From assembly GCF_000428865.1 (NCBI RefSeq), contig NZ_AUAT01000015.1, positions 1 through 62,842 on the forward strand: DNA of 62,842 nucleotides. Reading direction: 5' to 3'. Under the pieces are notes generated by a model. It saw nothing but the letters and a program-made list of their open reading frames with translations. It had not been told where the DNA came from and made no database searches. Shown here in pieces: positions 9,050 to 16,847 of this stretch. This stretch comes from Eremococcus coleocola DSM 15696. GTDB lineage: Bacteria > Bacillota > Bacilli > Lactobacillales > Aerococcaceae. A program made the position numbers and the translations under genes. Numbering within the stretch: position 1 is the first letter of the stretch; each line of letters starts with the position of its first letter.

Positions 9050-9080
9050 TATGATATCAAATAGAAATGAGGTGCTGGAA

Positions 9081-10154
9081 ATGGAAAATGTCAATCATAA
9101 GTTAGATCAAAGTGATTTAGTGCAAGAAAAGATCTTGAAAGGTCGCAAATCTGGGATGGTGGTCTTGTTAGGTTATTTCATTGGCTTAGCAATCGCAGCT
9201 TTTTTCTTTATTAAAGTGATAAACCAGTTCGATACTCATACCGATACCGGTATGAGTCGAATTATTCTCATTGTCTGTGTGCTGTACGCGGTGTTTGCTT
9301 GGATTCTACTTTGTGGTCTAAAGGTTTTACGACCGCAAGAATCCTTAGTCTTGACGCTTTTTGGTAAGTATATTGGGACACTGAAGGGTGAAGGCTTTTA
9401 CTTTGTTAATCCGTTCGTGACGTCCTTTAATCCGGCAGCGAACACCCGTTTAAGTCAAAGTGGGGATGTTAGCGAAAATATTCATCATGTGACGAATTCG
9501 CCGGATAAGGAAGGGTCCAATTACAATCGACCTTCCAAGCGCATTTCATTGAAAGTTATGACCCTCAATAATTCCAAACAAAAGATCAATGATATTCTTG
9601 GAAATCCTGTCGAAATCGGGATTGCAGTCATTTGGCGGGTGACTGATACCGCCAAAGCGGTGTTTAACGTAGATAATTACAAGGAATTTTTATCACTGCA
9701 AACAGATACCGCCTTACGGAATATTATTCGTCAATATCCTTATGATGTGAATCCATCTTTTGAGATTGACACAACGGGTGATGGAGAACCTGATGATGGG
9801 TCTTTACGGGGTTCGAGTGAGATTGTAGCTCAACGGATAAAAGAAGAAATTCAAGCACGGGTTGAATTTGCAGGTCTTGAAATTATTGAAGCACGAATAA
9901 CATATTTATCTTATGCACCTGAAATTGCGGCGGCCATGCTGCAACGACAACAAGCCTCAGCCTTAGTTGATGCGCGAGCCATGATTGTTGATGGTGCAGT
10001 TGGTATGGTACAAATGGCTTTAGATAAACTTCAAGAACAAGACGTGGTTGATTTAGATGAAGAACGGAAAGCCGCTATGGTCTCAAATCTATTAGTTGTC
10101 CTTTGTGGGAACAATGATGTGAGTCCAGTGGTTAATTCTGGAAGTTTGTATTAA
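9081..10154 (+). CDS. SPFH/Band 7 domain membrane protein
   Basis: This is a 357-residue stomatin/flotillin-like scaffold protein. Two hydrophobic helices (about 26-46 and 60-80) precede an SPFH domain (about 85-300) with PQESLVLTLFGKYIGTLKGEG, GNPVEIGIAVIWRV and a charged IKEEIQARVEFAGLEI segment. The end is helical (EIAAAMLQRQQASALVDARA), as in proteins that oligomerise at membranes. The frame is open further upstream, but the ATG at 9081 follows GAGGTG at the right spacing. The next gene, a small ribbon-helix-helix protein, starts 3 bp downstream; such pairs recur in Firmicutes, but the role is not established. Confidence 0.85.
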   Translation: MENVNHKLDQSDLVQEKILKGRKSGMVVLLGYFIGLAIAAFFFIKVINQFDTHTDTGMSRIILIVCVLYAVFAWILLCGLKVLRPQESLVLTLFGKYIGTLKGEGFYFVNPFVTSFNPAANTRLSQSGDVSENIHHVTNSPDKEGSNYNRPSKRISLKVMTLNNSKQKINDILGNPVEIGIAVIWRVTDTAKAVFNVDNYKEFLSLQTDTALRNIIRQYPYDVNPSFEIDTTGDGEPDDGSLRGSSEIVAQRIKEEIQARVEFAGLEIIEARITYLSYAPEIAAAMLQRQQASALVDARAMIVDGAVGMVQMALDKLQEQDVVDLDEERKAAMVSNLLVVLCGNNDVSPVVNSGSLY

Positions 10155-10156
10155 TA

Positions 10157-10354
10157 GTGGCAAATAGAAAACAAATTCCTCTTAGAGTCTCTGCAAAACT
10201 CTATGAGCAGATCGCGGCGTGGGCTGAGGATGATTTTCGGTCCATTAATGGTCAAATTGAATATTTATTGACTGAATGTGTGAAGCAACGCAAAAAGGAT
10301 GGTAAGTATGTTTCAGAGGCCATTGATGAACCCTTAGATATTGAAATTGAATAA
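10157..10354 (+). CDS. Small Arc/ribbon-helix-helix DNA-binding-like protein
   Basis: This 65-residue protein has a GTG start two bases after the SPFH gene stop. The sequence IPLRVSAKLYEQIAAWAEDDFRSINGQIEYLL fits an Arc-type ribbon-helix-helix: a short strand, then two helices around a turn at Ser-Ile-Asn. The tail is acidic. Ribbon-helix-helix proteins bind DNA as dimers and often autoregulate. The tight coupling suggests it is made together with the membrane scaffold. A function beyond this is inference. Confidence 0.75.
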   Translation: MANRKQIPLRVSAKLYEQIAAWAEDDFRSINGQIEYLLTECVKQRKKDGKYVSEAIDEPLDIEIE

Positions 10355-10464
10355 CTTATATTTAAGTAGAATTGTTTGTGTTTAAATAAATGAAAATCGT
10401 TTATTTACAACTATTTTACGTAACCATTGAAATAATCAAGTGAATTTAATAGAAAATTGAGTCC

Positions 10465-10503
10465 ACAATATTATATATATATATTAACTATATTATATAT
10501 TGT
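10465..10503. repeat. AT-rich dyad upstream of the ABC exporter genes
   Basis: ACAATATTATATAT and its near complement ATATTATATATTGT face each other across a short centre. It sits about 50 bp before the ATPase gene and might be an operator or simply AT-rich promoter DNA. Confidence 0.4.
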
Positions 10504-10552
10504 ATGGAGTAAATTAATGTGATAATATTGTTCCGAAAGGTGGGAGTGTAAC

Positions 10553-11458
10553 ATGCTAGAAGTAAAAAATTTGCATAAAAGCTTTGGCGATTTAGTCGCG
10601 GTTGATGATGTTTCTTTTACCATCGAACCAGGTCAAATAATGGGTCTGATTGGGCAAAACGGTTCAGGTAAAACAACAATTTTTCGAATGATTCTTGATT
10701 TCTTGACGCCTGAAGGCAATGGTCAGGTTCTTTGGAAAGGCCAGCCTATGAATAAGCAGGTTTATAATGTCGTAGGTTATCTGCCTGAAGAGCGCGGTCT
10801 TTATGATAAGATGACCATTGAAGATCAGATTATTTATTTTGCTTTGTTACGGGGCATGAAACGTAAAGAGATTATTGACCGAATTGATGATTGGATGCAA
10901 CGATTCCAAGTTAAAGGATCTCGTAAGGATAAGGTTAAAACCTTGTCAAAAGGGAACCAACAAAAGGTTCAATTGATTGCGACCTTAATTCATGAACCGG
11001 AATTAATTATCTTGGATGAACCATTCTCTGGTTTGGACCCAGTTAATGCTGATCTATTGAAAGATGGTATTCGTTATTTATCCCAAAAGGGCTCTAGCAT
11101 TATTTTCTCTTCTCATAATATGTCAAATGTGGAAGAAATTTGTGACAAATTATTAATGATTCATAATGGTGAGCAACGGCTTTATGGTACACTCAAAGAA
11201 GTGAGAGAGTCCTATGGTCGAATTAAGCTCTACATTGAGGGTGGCACTTGGACGCAAGACCAATTAGCTAACTTAGACGGTGTAATTGAAGTTAAACCTT
11301 TAAGCCAAGGTGGCTATTTATTGCACTTAGCCAACCCAGAAGTTGGGGCTAATTTGTATGAGACTTTAACCCAAGGTCGGTATTTACCAGTCTTTAATCA
11401 ACAACCGCCAACCTTAGAGGAGATTTTCAAGATGGAAGCAGGTGGTCATCATGGATAA
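10553..11458 (+). CDS. ABC transporter ATP-binding protein (NatA-like)
   Basis: This 301-residue ATPase powers the membrane partner encoded next. Visible motifs are Walker A GQNGSGKTT (about 37-45), the signature LSKGNQQKVQ (about 140), Walker B LIILDEPFSGLD (about 156) and the His switch FSSHNMSNVEE. A C-terminal domain of about 80 residues after the ATPase core is typical of the NatA/EcsA-type drug and sodium exporter group. It overlaps the permease start by 8 bp, so they form one transcript. The substrate is unknown. Confidence 0.9.
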   Translation: MLEVKNLHKSFGDLVAVDDVSFTIEPGQIMGLIGQNGSGKTTIFRMILDFLTPEGNGQVLWKGQPMNKQVYNVVGYLPEERGLYDKMTIEDQIIYFALLRGMKRKEIIDRIDDWMQRFQVKGSRKDKVKTLSKGNQQKVQLIATLIHEPELIILDEPFSGLDPVNADLLKDGIRYLSQKGSSIIFSSHNMSNVEEICDKLLMIHNGEQRLYGTLKEVRESYGRIKLYIEGGTWTQDQLANLDGVIEVKPLSQGGYLLHLANPEVGANLYETLTQGRYLPVFNQQPPTLEEIFKMEAGGHHG

Positions 11459-12734
11459 ATTATGGATTGTTGCTAAGGAAACTTACCGTAAAAATGTTAA
11501 ATCATGGTCTTTCTTATGGATGGTTTTTGGACCGTTAGTAATGATGGGAGTCATTTTTGCTATTGGTTATTTTATGGGTAATATGGAAAATGGAGCTAAT
11601 GAAGGGAACTTAGGTATAGTTAATGCTTCGAGCCAAATTCAAGAAGTTATAAATCAGTCCGATACTTCTTTGACGCTTGAATATCTTGATAGTCAAGATC
11701 AAGCCAATCAAGCGATAAAAGCTGGCGATATTGATGGCTATCTTTTATTGGATGACCAATCTTCTGCCCGTTATTATAAAAAAGCTGATGTCGATTCTTT
11801 AAATATTAAAGCCATTCAAGATTCTCTAACTTCTTATTATAAAATTGAGAGTGCTCAGAAGTTAGGTTTGGACCCTAACAAAGTCGCTCAGTTAGAAGGG
11901 CAAGACTTTACGATTGAAGATGTGAATTTGAAACAAGGGGATAATGGCACAGTGAAGGAAGAAAGCCAAGATATGGCGATGAATTTTGCCAAAACTGGGA
12001 TTGCCTATGTCGTGTCTTTTGTGGTCTTCCTCTTTATCATGAATTATGTGGGGATTATTTCGCAAGAAATTGCAGCCGAAAAGGGCTCACGGATTATGGA
12101 AATTATCTTGTCTTCAATCACAGCGACCCATCATTTTATGGGTAAACTATTAGGGATTGTAATGATTATTTTGACTCAAATTGCAGCTTATATTGTTTTA
12201 GGTGTGGTTATTTGGTTTGTGGCCAAAAGTCAAAATTGGTTATCCTTCTTAGACCAACTTCCGTTTAATGTCGTTGATTTATTGAGTCAGAATAAAGGTC
12301 TTTTAGGCTTAGCAGCAGTCTTTGCGATTACCGGTGTATTTACTTATACCTTCCTAGCTGGCTTCTTAGGATCCTTAGTATCTAAGACAGAAGATGTTAC
12401 TAAACTAATCACTCCAATTACTTTATTAGCCGTTGCTGGTTTTTATATTGGGATGTTTGCCTTATCAAACACGACTAACCCAATTGTGCGGATTGGTTCA
12501 ATGTTTCCATTATTCACCCCATTTGTGATGCCATTCCGGATTGCAGCGGATACTGTTGGTATGGGGGAAGTTTGGTTATCAGTGGCTATTTCAGTAGTAA
12601 CAGTAATCGTGATCGCTTATATCTCAGTTTTATTCTACAAGAATAACGTTTTAATCTATTCTGACAAGGGAATCTGGAATTCCTTGAAGCGGTCTTACGC
12701 ACTGTCTCAATCTGAGAAGAAGACGGATAAATAG
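11451..12734 (+). CDS. ABC-2 type permease (NatB-like)
   Basis: This 427-residue membrane subunit pairs with the preceding ATPase. One N-terminal helix (about 22-42) is followed by an extracytoplasmic domain of about 130 residues, then five further helices from about 178 onwards. The conserved cytoplasmic segment EIAAEKGSRIMEIILSSITATHHFMGKLLGI is the hallmark of NatB-type permeases. The ATG at 11451, five bases after AGGTGG, is preferred to the GTG nine bases upstream. Its likely job is export of ions, peptides or drugs. Confidence 0.9.
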   Translation: MDKLWIVAKETYRKNVKSWSFLWMVFGPLVMMGVIFAIGYFMGNMENGANEGNLGIVNASSQIQEVINQSDTSLTLEYLDSQDQANQAIKAGDIDGYLLLDDQSSARYYKKADVDSLNIKAIQDSLTSYYKIESAQKLGLDPNKVAQLEGQDFTIEDVNLKQGDNGTVKEESQDMAMNFAKTGIAYVVSFVVFLFIMNYVGIISQEIAAEKGSRIMEIILSSITATHHFMGKLLGIVMIILTQIAAYIVLGVVIWFVAKSQNWLSFLDQLPFNVVDLLSQNKGLLGLAAVFAITGVFTYTFLAGFLGSLVSKTEDVTKLITPITLLAVAGFYIGMFALSNTTNPIVRIGSMFPLFTPFVMPFRIAADTVGMGEVWLSVAISVVTVIVIAYISVLFYKNNVLIYSDKGIWNSLKRSYALSQSEKKTDK

Positions 12735-12758
12735 TAATGTAAAGTTATTTAGTAAAAA

Positions 12759-12786
12759 CAGGCACGCTTGCGGGCGTGCCTGTTCT
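12759..12786 (+). terminator. Terminator of the ABC exporter operon
   Basis: The stem ACAGGCACGC / GGGCGTGCCTGT is followed by TCTTTTG. A second hairpin lies just beyond it. Confidence 0.75.
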
Positions 12787-12812
12787 TTTGTTATTATGTG
12801 ATAGGAGAATTT

Positions 12813-12845
12813 GCCAAGGATCAGGTACCTTGGCAATTTTTTTAT
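12813..12845 (+). terminator. Second terminator-like hairpin
   Basis: GCCAAGG / CCTTGGC with an 8-base loop is followed by seven Ts. Confidence 0.6.
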
Positions 12846-12864
12846 GAGGTTTGAGAGGCTGGAA

Positions 12865-13056
12865 ACTTGCAAAAATTTAGTTTTTGGTAACTAACTTGTA
12901 GTTAAAGTTGCGAATAAAAGAATCTTTGCAACTCTTTTGCGGTCAGACTTGCGAAAAAATAAATCTCGGCAACTTTTCCCGACCTAGACTTGCAAAGATA
13001 AGATTCTTCGCAACTAATTTTTGCTTAGATCTGCAAAGAGAAGTTTTTCGTAACTC
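12865..13056. repeat. Array of five imperfect palindromes at an exact 41-bp period
   Basis: Five units of about 28 bp begin at 12865, 12906, 12947, 12988 and 13029, each 41 bp after the last. A unit reads ACTTGCGAA or AGTTGCGAA, an A/T-rich centre, then TTCGCAACT or a variant, so its two ends are mutually complementary. The 13-bp spacers differ in sequence. The same unit occurs at 15659, 28656 and, degenerate, 44427. It lies between the ABC exporter terminators and the murI promoter. It is not a CRISPR: the units diverge, spacers are too short and no cas genes are present. Confidence 0.85.
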
Positions 13057-13103
13057 ATACGTTGATCAGAGAGTCAAATCGCAGATCATAGTTATTTATT
13101 ATG

Positions 13104-13129
13104 TTGAAACAAGTAACTTATGCTAAAAT
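13104..13129 (+). promoter_or_regulatory. Probable murI operon promoter
   Basis: An extended -10 box, TGCTAAAAT (13121-13129), lies 29 bp before the murI start. A TTGAAA at 13104-13109 is too close to be an ideal -35 box. Confidence 0.4.
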
Positions 13130-13158
13130 AGAACACAGTAAAGATAAGGAGTGACCTT

Positions 13159-14001
13159 ATGAAGAAATTACCAATCGGTTTTATTGATTCTGGCTTTGGT
13201 GGCTTGACGGTTTTGAAGCAAAGTCTCAAGCAACTTCCTAATGAATCCAGTATATACTTAGGCGATTCAGCCCGCGCCCCTTATGGGGTCCGTTCTGTCG
13301 ACGAGATCCGTCGTTTTATCTGGCAGATGACTAATTTTCTCCGAGAAAAAGGGATTAAGATGCTGGTTATTGCCTGTAATACCGGTGCCGCTGCGGCCCT
13401 TGATGAAATTCGGGCTAGTTTGGCTATTCCAGTGGTAGGCGTTATTCATGCGGGCTCACGCGCGGCCATTTTAACCACTGAAAATAATAAGGTTGGTATT
13501 ATCGGGACTCCGGCGACCATTAATTCAGACTCTTATGCCCGGATTATCCATGAGAAAAACGCTCAATTACAAGTCTTCTCTAAGGCTTGTCCTGACTTTG
13601 TGCCTATCGTGGAAGAGAATCAAATGGTCCAGCCAGAAACCATGAATACTGTGGCTAACTACTTGGCGCCACTGAAAAATGCTGGCGTTGACACCCTGGT
13701 TTTAGGCTGTACCCACTATCCTCATTTGCGGCCTCAAATCCAAGAATTTATGGGACCGGAAGTGGAACTGATTGATTCTGGGGTTGAAACCATTAATGAA
13801 GTGTCCGCCTTATTGGATTATTTCAATTTAAGCCGGTCCGCTGAAGACGCGCAAAAAATGCCACCCACTCATACATACTACACGACTGGATCAGGTGCCA
13901 AATTTGCTCGCTTTGCCCAAATGTGGTTGGGCCAGCCTGATTTGTACGTTCAAGAATGCAAAATCAAAGGAGAGATAATCCATGAAGCTAGTCATCGCTA
14001 G
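13159..14001 (+). CDS. murI: Glutamate racemase
   Basis: This 280-residue cytoplasmic enzyme converts L-glutamate to the D-glutamate used in peptidoglycan. The two catalytic cysteines are Cys73 in IACNTGAAAA and Cys184 in LGCTHYPHL, and the N-terminal GFIDSGFGGLTVL carries the conserved Asp10. The ATG follows AAGGAG. Its last 20 bases overlap rdgB, and the order murI-rdgB-ysnB matches the racE-ysnA-ysnB operon of B. subtilis, so the call is secure. Confidence 0.95.
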   Translation: MKKLPIGFIDSGFGGLTVLKQSLKQLPNESSIYLGDSARAPYGVRSVDEIRRFIWQMTNFLREKGIKMLVIACNTGAAAALDEIRASLAIPVVGVIHAGSRAAILTTENNKVGIIGTPATINSDSYARIIHEKNAQLQVFSKACPDFVPIVEENQMVQPETMNTVANYLAPLKNAGVDTLVLGCTHYPHLRPQIQEFMGPEVELIDSGVETINEVSALLDYFNLSRSAEDAQKMPPTHTYYTTGSGAKFARFAQMWLGQPDLYVQECKIKGEIIHEASHR

Positions 14002-14608
14002 TCATAACCAGCACAAAGTGGTTGAAATAAAAAATCTTCTGAAAAATTTTGGCCTTGAAGTGACCTCCCTGGCTGATTACCCAGAAATTGGGGATATTGA
14101 AGAGACCGGGACGACTTTTGAAGCCAATGCCCGACTTAAGGCCGAACCCATGGCCGCTCATTTTGGAACCATTGTCTTGGCGGATGATTCTGGTTTAGTA
14201 GTAGACGCCTTGGATGGGGCGCCGGGTGTATACTCGGCCCGGTATGCTGGTGAGAGCCATGACGATCATGCTAATAATTTGAAACTCTTGGATGCTCTTA
14301 AGGATGTCCACGGCAACGACCGGTCCGCCCACTTTGTTTCTTGCTTGGTCTTAGCTTATCCGGGTGTAGAAAGTTTAGTGGTTCAAGGTCAAGCCCCAGG
14401 ACAAATTCTAGAAGATTATGTGGCCGATCCTGAAGCCTTTGGCTATGACCCAATTTTCTACGTACCGGAAGAAGGAGCGACTTTTGCGCAACTTCCAATC
14501 GAACGCAAAAATCAGATTTCTCACCGAGCCCATGCCTTTCAAAATTTAGTAAAGGTTTTACCGGCTTGGTTAGAGGAGGTAAAAAAATATGAAAATGCTT
14601 GTTCTTAG
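13982..14608 (+). CDS. rdgB: XTP/dITP diphosphatase (RdgB/HAM1 family)
   Basis: This 208-residue house-cleaning enzyme hydrolyses XTP, dITP and ITP, keeping deaminated purines out of DNA and RNA. The substrate loop SHNQHKVVEI is at the start, with the signature ADDSGLVVDALDGAPGVYSA around 68-87 and FGYDPIFYVPE near 157. The start lies inside the murI end behind AAGGAGAG. It overlaps the phosphoesterase gene by 20 bases, so the three genes are translationally linked. Confidence 0.95.
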   Translation: MKLVIASHNQHKVVEIKNLLKNFGLEVTSLADYPEIGDIEETGTTFEANARLKAEPMAAHFGTIVLADDSGLVVDALDGAPGVYSARYAGESHDDHANNLKLLDALKDVHGNDRSAHFVSCLVLAYPGVESLVVQGQAPGQILEDYVADPEAFGYDPIFYVPEEGATFAQLPIERKNQISHRAHAFQNLVKVLPAWLEEVKKYENACS

Positions 14609-15104
14609 TGATAACCATGGCCGTTATGATTTGGTGATGAATCTATTGTCGCAATGGCGCGATAAAGTCGACTATATTTTCCACACGGGTGATTCTGAAT
14701 TTTCTTCTGGAGATGTTATCTGGGGTTTGGTTGATGGGGTGGTCAAAGGAAACATGGATTTTGATCCAGGTTATGAAATTGAGACCTTCATTAATACCCC
14801 TGCTGGTAAAGTCGCTTTGTCTCATGGTCATTATTATGGGGTGAATCATGGCTTAGGTGGGGTGAAGGACCTGGCCCAGACAAACGGCGCTAAATTTATG
14901 TTCCACGGACATACCCATAAATTATATGCCCGTATGGAAGAGGGGATTTTGTTTGTTAATCCAGGCTCTTTAAATCATTCCCGCGGCCCGGAACCCGAAC
15001 GAACTTTTGCGGTTGTCGAGGTGAATGAAAATCAAATCAAGGTTGATTTTTATGATGATGATCAACAAAAGCTAGACCGCTTAAGTCAGCAGTTTGACTT
15101 ATAA
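14589..15104 (+). CDS. ysnB: Metallophosphoesterase, YfcE/YsnB family
   Basis: This 171-residue calcineurin-like phosphoesterase has the metal-site sequence VLSDNHGR (Asp8, His10), HTGDSEF, GNMDF, SHGHYYG and HGHTHKLY in the expected order. It is a small cytosolic enzyme whose natural substrate is unknown; relatives cleave phosphodiesters in vitro. GAGGAGG lies 8 bases before its ATG, inside rdgB. It ends the murI operon and is followed by a terminator. Confidence 0.9.
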   Translation: MKMLVLSDNHGRYDLVMNLLSQWRDKVDYIFHTGDSEFSSGDVIWGLVDGVVKGNMDFDPGYEIETFINTPAGKVALSHGHYYGVNHGLGGVKDLAQTNGAKFMFHGHTHKLYARMEEGILFVNPGSLNHSRGPEPERTFAVVEVNENQIKVDFYDDDQQKLDRLSQQFDL

Positions 15105-15122
15105 TTTTGAATCGATAAATTT

Positions 15123-15161
15123 GATCCGGGATTGCCCTATGTGGCAGTCGCGGATTTTTTG
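15123..15161 (+). terminator. Terminator of the murI operon
   Basis: GATCCG-GGATTGCC pairs with GGCAGTC-GCGGAT and is followed by six Ts. Confidence 0.7.
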
Positions 15162-15221
15162 ATTTTTGCGAACTTTATTAAAGGAACTGGCCTAATATTG
15201 GGTATTTACTGATAGGAGGGA

Positions 15222-15655
15222 TTGCGCACGATCTATCAACACGATTTAAATTATTTAACTTGTTTATTGAGTCGAGGCAAACTAACTGACCATAATGAAA
15301 AAGATCTTCATGCCTTGCAGGAGGGCATCTGGGTTGAGATGAGTTTTAGTGAGCTCTTGGACGGGTGGGCCCACCCCGAATGGCTGATTTATCGTAACAC
15401 TTGGTTTGCCATGGCAGGCAATTTTGAAATCGATGTGGTGATGTTTGCTGGAGACACCCTCTATCTTTTGACATCAAAAATTATAGAGACTCCTTTACTT
15501 ATATGGAACAGCAAATTAAGCGGGTGGAGGATGGCCATATTTTTCCAGATATTTTCACTAAACTTCTCCGTGACAAAAATCGGCTTCGCGATGAACTGAC
15601 TAACAGTCAATTGAAGCTTAAAATCGAAGCAGCCATAATATTTGTCAATGTTGAC
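15222..15655 (+). pseudogene. NERD (nuclease-related) domain protein, frameshifted and truncated
   Basis: The first frame gives LTCLLSRGKLTDHNEKDLHALQ and then the NERD-like NTWFAMAGNFEIDVVMFAGDTLYL. It then loses phase in a T-run (15466-15469). The next frame resumes exactly as DIKNYRDSFTYMEQQIKRVEDG, and later KIEAAIIFVNVD. Restoring one T would join the frames and recover the acidic-Lys core (Glu-Ile-Asp, then Asp-Ile-Lys). Similarity stops at about 15655, where a 41-bp palindrome array begins, so the C-terminal half is missing. AGGAGG is only two bases from the TTG at 15222. NERD proteins are thought to act on nucleic acids. This copy is dead unless the frameshift is a sequencing error. 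Confidence 0.7.
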
Positions 15656-15658
15656 TGC

Positions 15659-15727
15659 CATTGCCAAAAATTAATTCTTCGCAAGTTCAAGTTGGAAACA
15701 GTTGCCAAGAAATCAATCTTCGCAACT
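15659..15727. repeat. Two palindromic units, 41-bp period, ending the NERD pseudogene
   Basis: The units start at 15659 (TTGCCAAAA…TTCTTCGCAAGT) and 15700 (AGTTGCCAAGA…ATCTTCGCAACT), exactly 41 bp apart. They are the same 28-bp palindrome type as at 12865 and 28656. The array starts where coding similarity of the NERD gene ends. Confidence 0.75.
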
Positions 15728-15762
15728 TTCCTAAAACCTCACCACTATCAACTATAAAAGAA

Positions 15763-15793
15763 GAGTGTGGCGTTGGCGATAACGTCACACTCC
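15763..15793 (+). terminator. Strong hairpin after the repeat pair
   Basis: GAGTGTGGCGTT pairs with AACGTCACACTC around a short loop. It may be the original terminator of the NERD gene. The T-tract is weak. Confidence 0.5.
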
Positions 15794-15816
15794 TCATCAT
15801 TCTAAATACAAAATGA

Positions 15817-15857
15817 AGCCCAGTCGCATATGACTCTATGCGGCTGAGCTCCTTTTT
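15817..15857. terminator. Terminator-like hairpin at the end of the MscS gene
   Basis: CAGTCGCAT pairs with ATGCGGCTG around ATGACTCT. TTTTTT follows on the plus strand; on the minus strand the hairpin follows the mscS stop. Confidence 0.5.
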
Positions 15858-16678
15858 TACTTATTGTAAATTGAATTGGGCAGGAGCAAATCATTTTGTT
15901 GCAAGTCCAAAAAGAACTCCCGATACAACTTGGCTTCGAGCCGGTAGTGCTCACCGTTGACTACTTGAAAGGCAATCCGGTAGGCGAAAGCCTGGTCTAA
16001 CCCTCCGTTAGATCTTATTGGCCCAATTAATTCGCTCGGACCAGCAAGTAAACTTGCATATTTTTCTTCGAGGACGCGGACTTTATTTTTGAGAACAGTT
16101 TCGAATTCCTCTAGAGGAAGTTGGTGATTCATAGGCAAATCAATATTGACAGTTCGAACTTGCCGACTTTGATTATTTACAATTGAAATTTCGGAATTAG
16201 GAATATAGTAGAGGTCACCATTGGCCGCCTTAATGGTGGTTGTTCGGATACCTACTTTTACAATGGAGCCCGCTAACGAATGGTTAGGTAGACTCACCCA
16301 ATCATTGACTTCAAATTGATTTTCAAAAAGGATAAAAAAGCCATTGATGACATCGGTAATTAATTCTTTGGCACCGAGACCAATCGCAACCCCGACCACG
16401 CCAGCTCCTGCGATTAAAGTACCGACAGGTACTCCCATCAAGGATAAGACGACGTAAATATAGACAAAATAAAGAAAGTAGGTCGCTGCATTGAGAATCA
16501 CTGTATTTAAAGTACGGGCGCGATTCGTTGACTGGTGTCGTCCTTTTAATTTAGGTAAGTGACTTTCTAGAAAATGTAAAGCTAATTTTTTTATAAAGTA
16601 AAATATAATTGAGAATAGAAGAATCTGCAAAAATATTAGACATATGTGTATGACTTGTTCTGGAATTTGAGCCACCAT
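15857..16678 (-). CDS. Small-conductance mechanosensitive channel, MscS family
   Basis: This membrane channel opens when turgor rises and releases solutes. Hydrophobic helices precede the pore-lining helix rich in Gly and Ala, seen as VGTLIAGAGVVGVAIGLGAK. The beta domain then follows with ELITDVINGFFILFENQFEVNDWV and the downstream PNSEISIVNNQSRQ. At 273 residues it is a short-form, three-helix MscS/YkuT type. The ATG at 16678 follows GGAG by nine bases and is preferred to the TTG 15 bases upstream that overlaps it. Confidence 0.92.
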   Translation of the reverse strand: MVAQIPEQVIHICLIFLQILLFSIIFYFIKKLALHFLESHLPKLKGRHQSTNRARTLNTVILNAATYFLYFVYIYVVLSLMGVPVGTLIAGAGVVGVAIGLGAKELITDVINGFFILFENQFEVNDWVSLPNHSLAGSIVKVGIRTTTIKAANGDLYYIPNSEISIVNNQSRQVRTVNIDLPMNHQLPLEEFETVLKNKVRVLEEKYASLLAGPSELIGPIRSNGGLDQAFAYRIAFQVVNGEHYRLEAKLYREFFLDLQQNDLLLPNSIYNK

Positions 16679-16847
16679 AAATTCACACTCCAATCTAATT
16701 TAGTATAGCAAGAGTAAAGCTCATCTCCAAATGAAAAGGCTTAGAAGCCTAGTCCAATCACTTTTATTTGTTTTAGAGGGGAAATCATGGTATATTTAGT
16801 ACAAGATAAAGATATCACTAAAGTAAAAAGAAGGAGTGAGGCTAATA

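Noticed and set aside
8904-9080. N-terminal extension of the SPFH protein
   Set aside because: No ribosome site lies at the upstream start, and a promoter-like pair sits inside this stretch. The ATG at 9081 has a good GAGGTG.
12865-13056. CRISPR array
   Set aside because: Repeats of about 28 bp with short spacers look CRISPR-like at first, but the repeats diverge strongly, spacers are only 13 bp, the units are palindromic throughout, and no cas gene is present.
12908-13126. Plus-strand open frame across the palindrome array
   Set aside because: It only reads through the repeats and the murI promoter, with no ribosome site.
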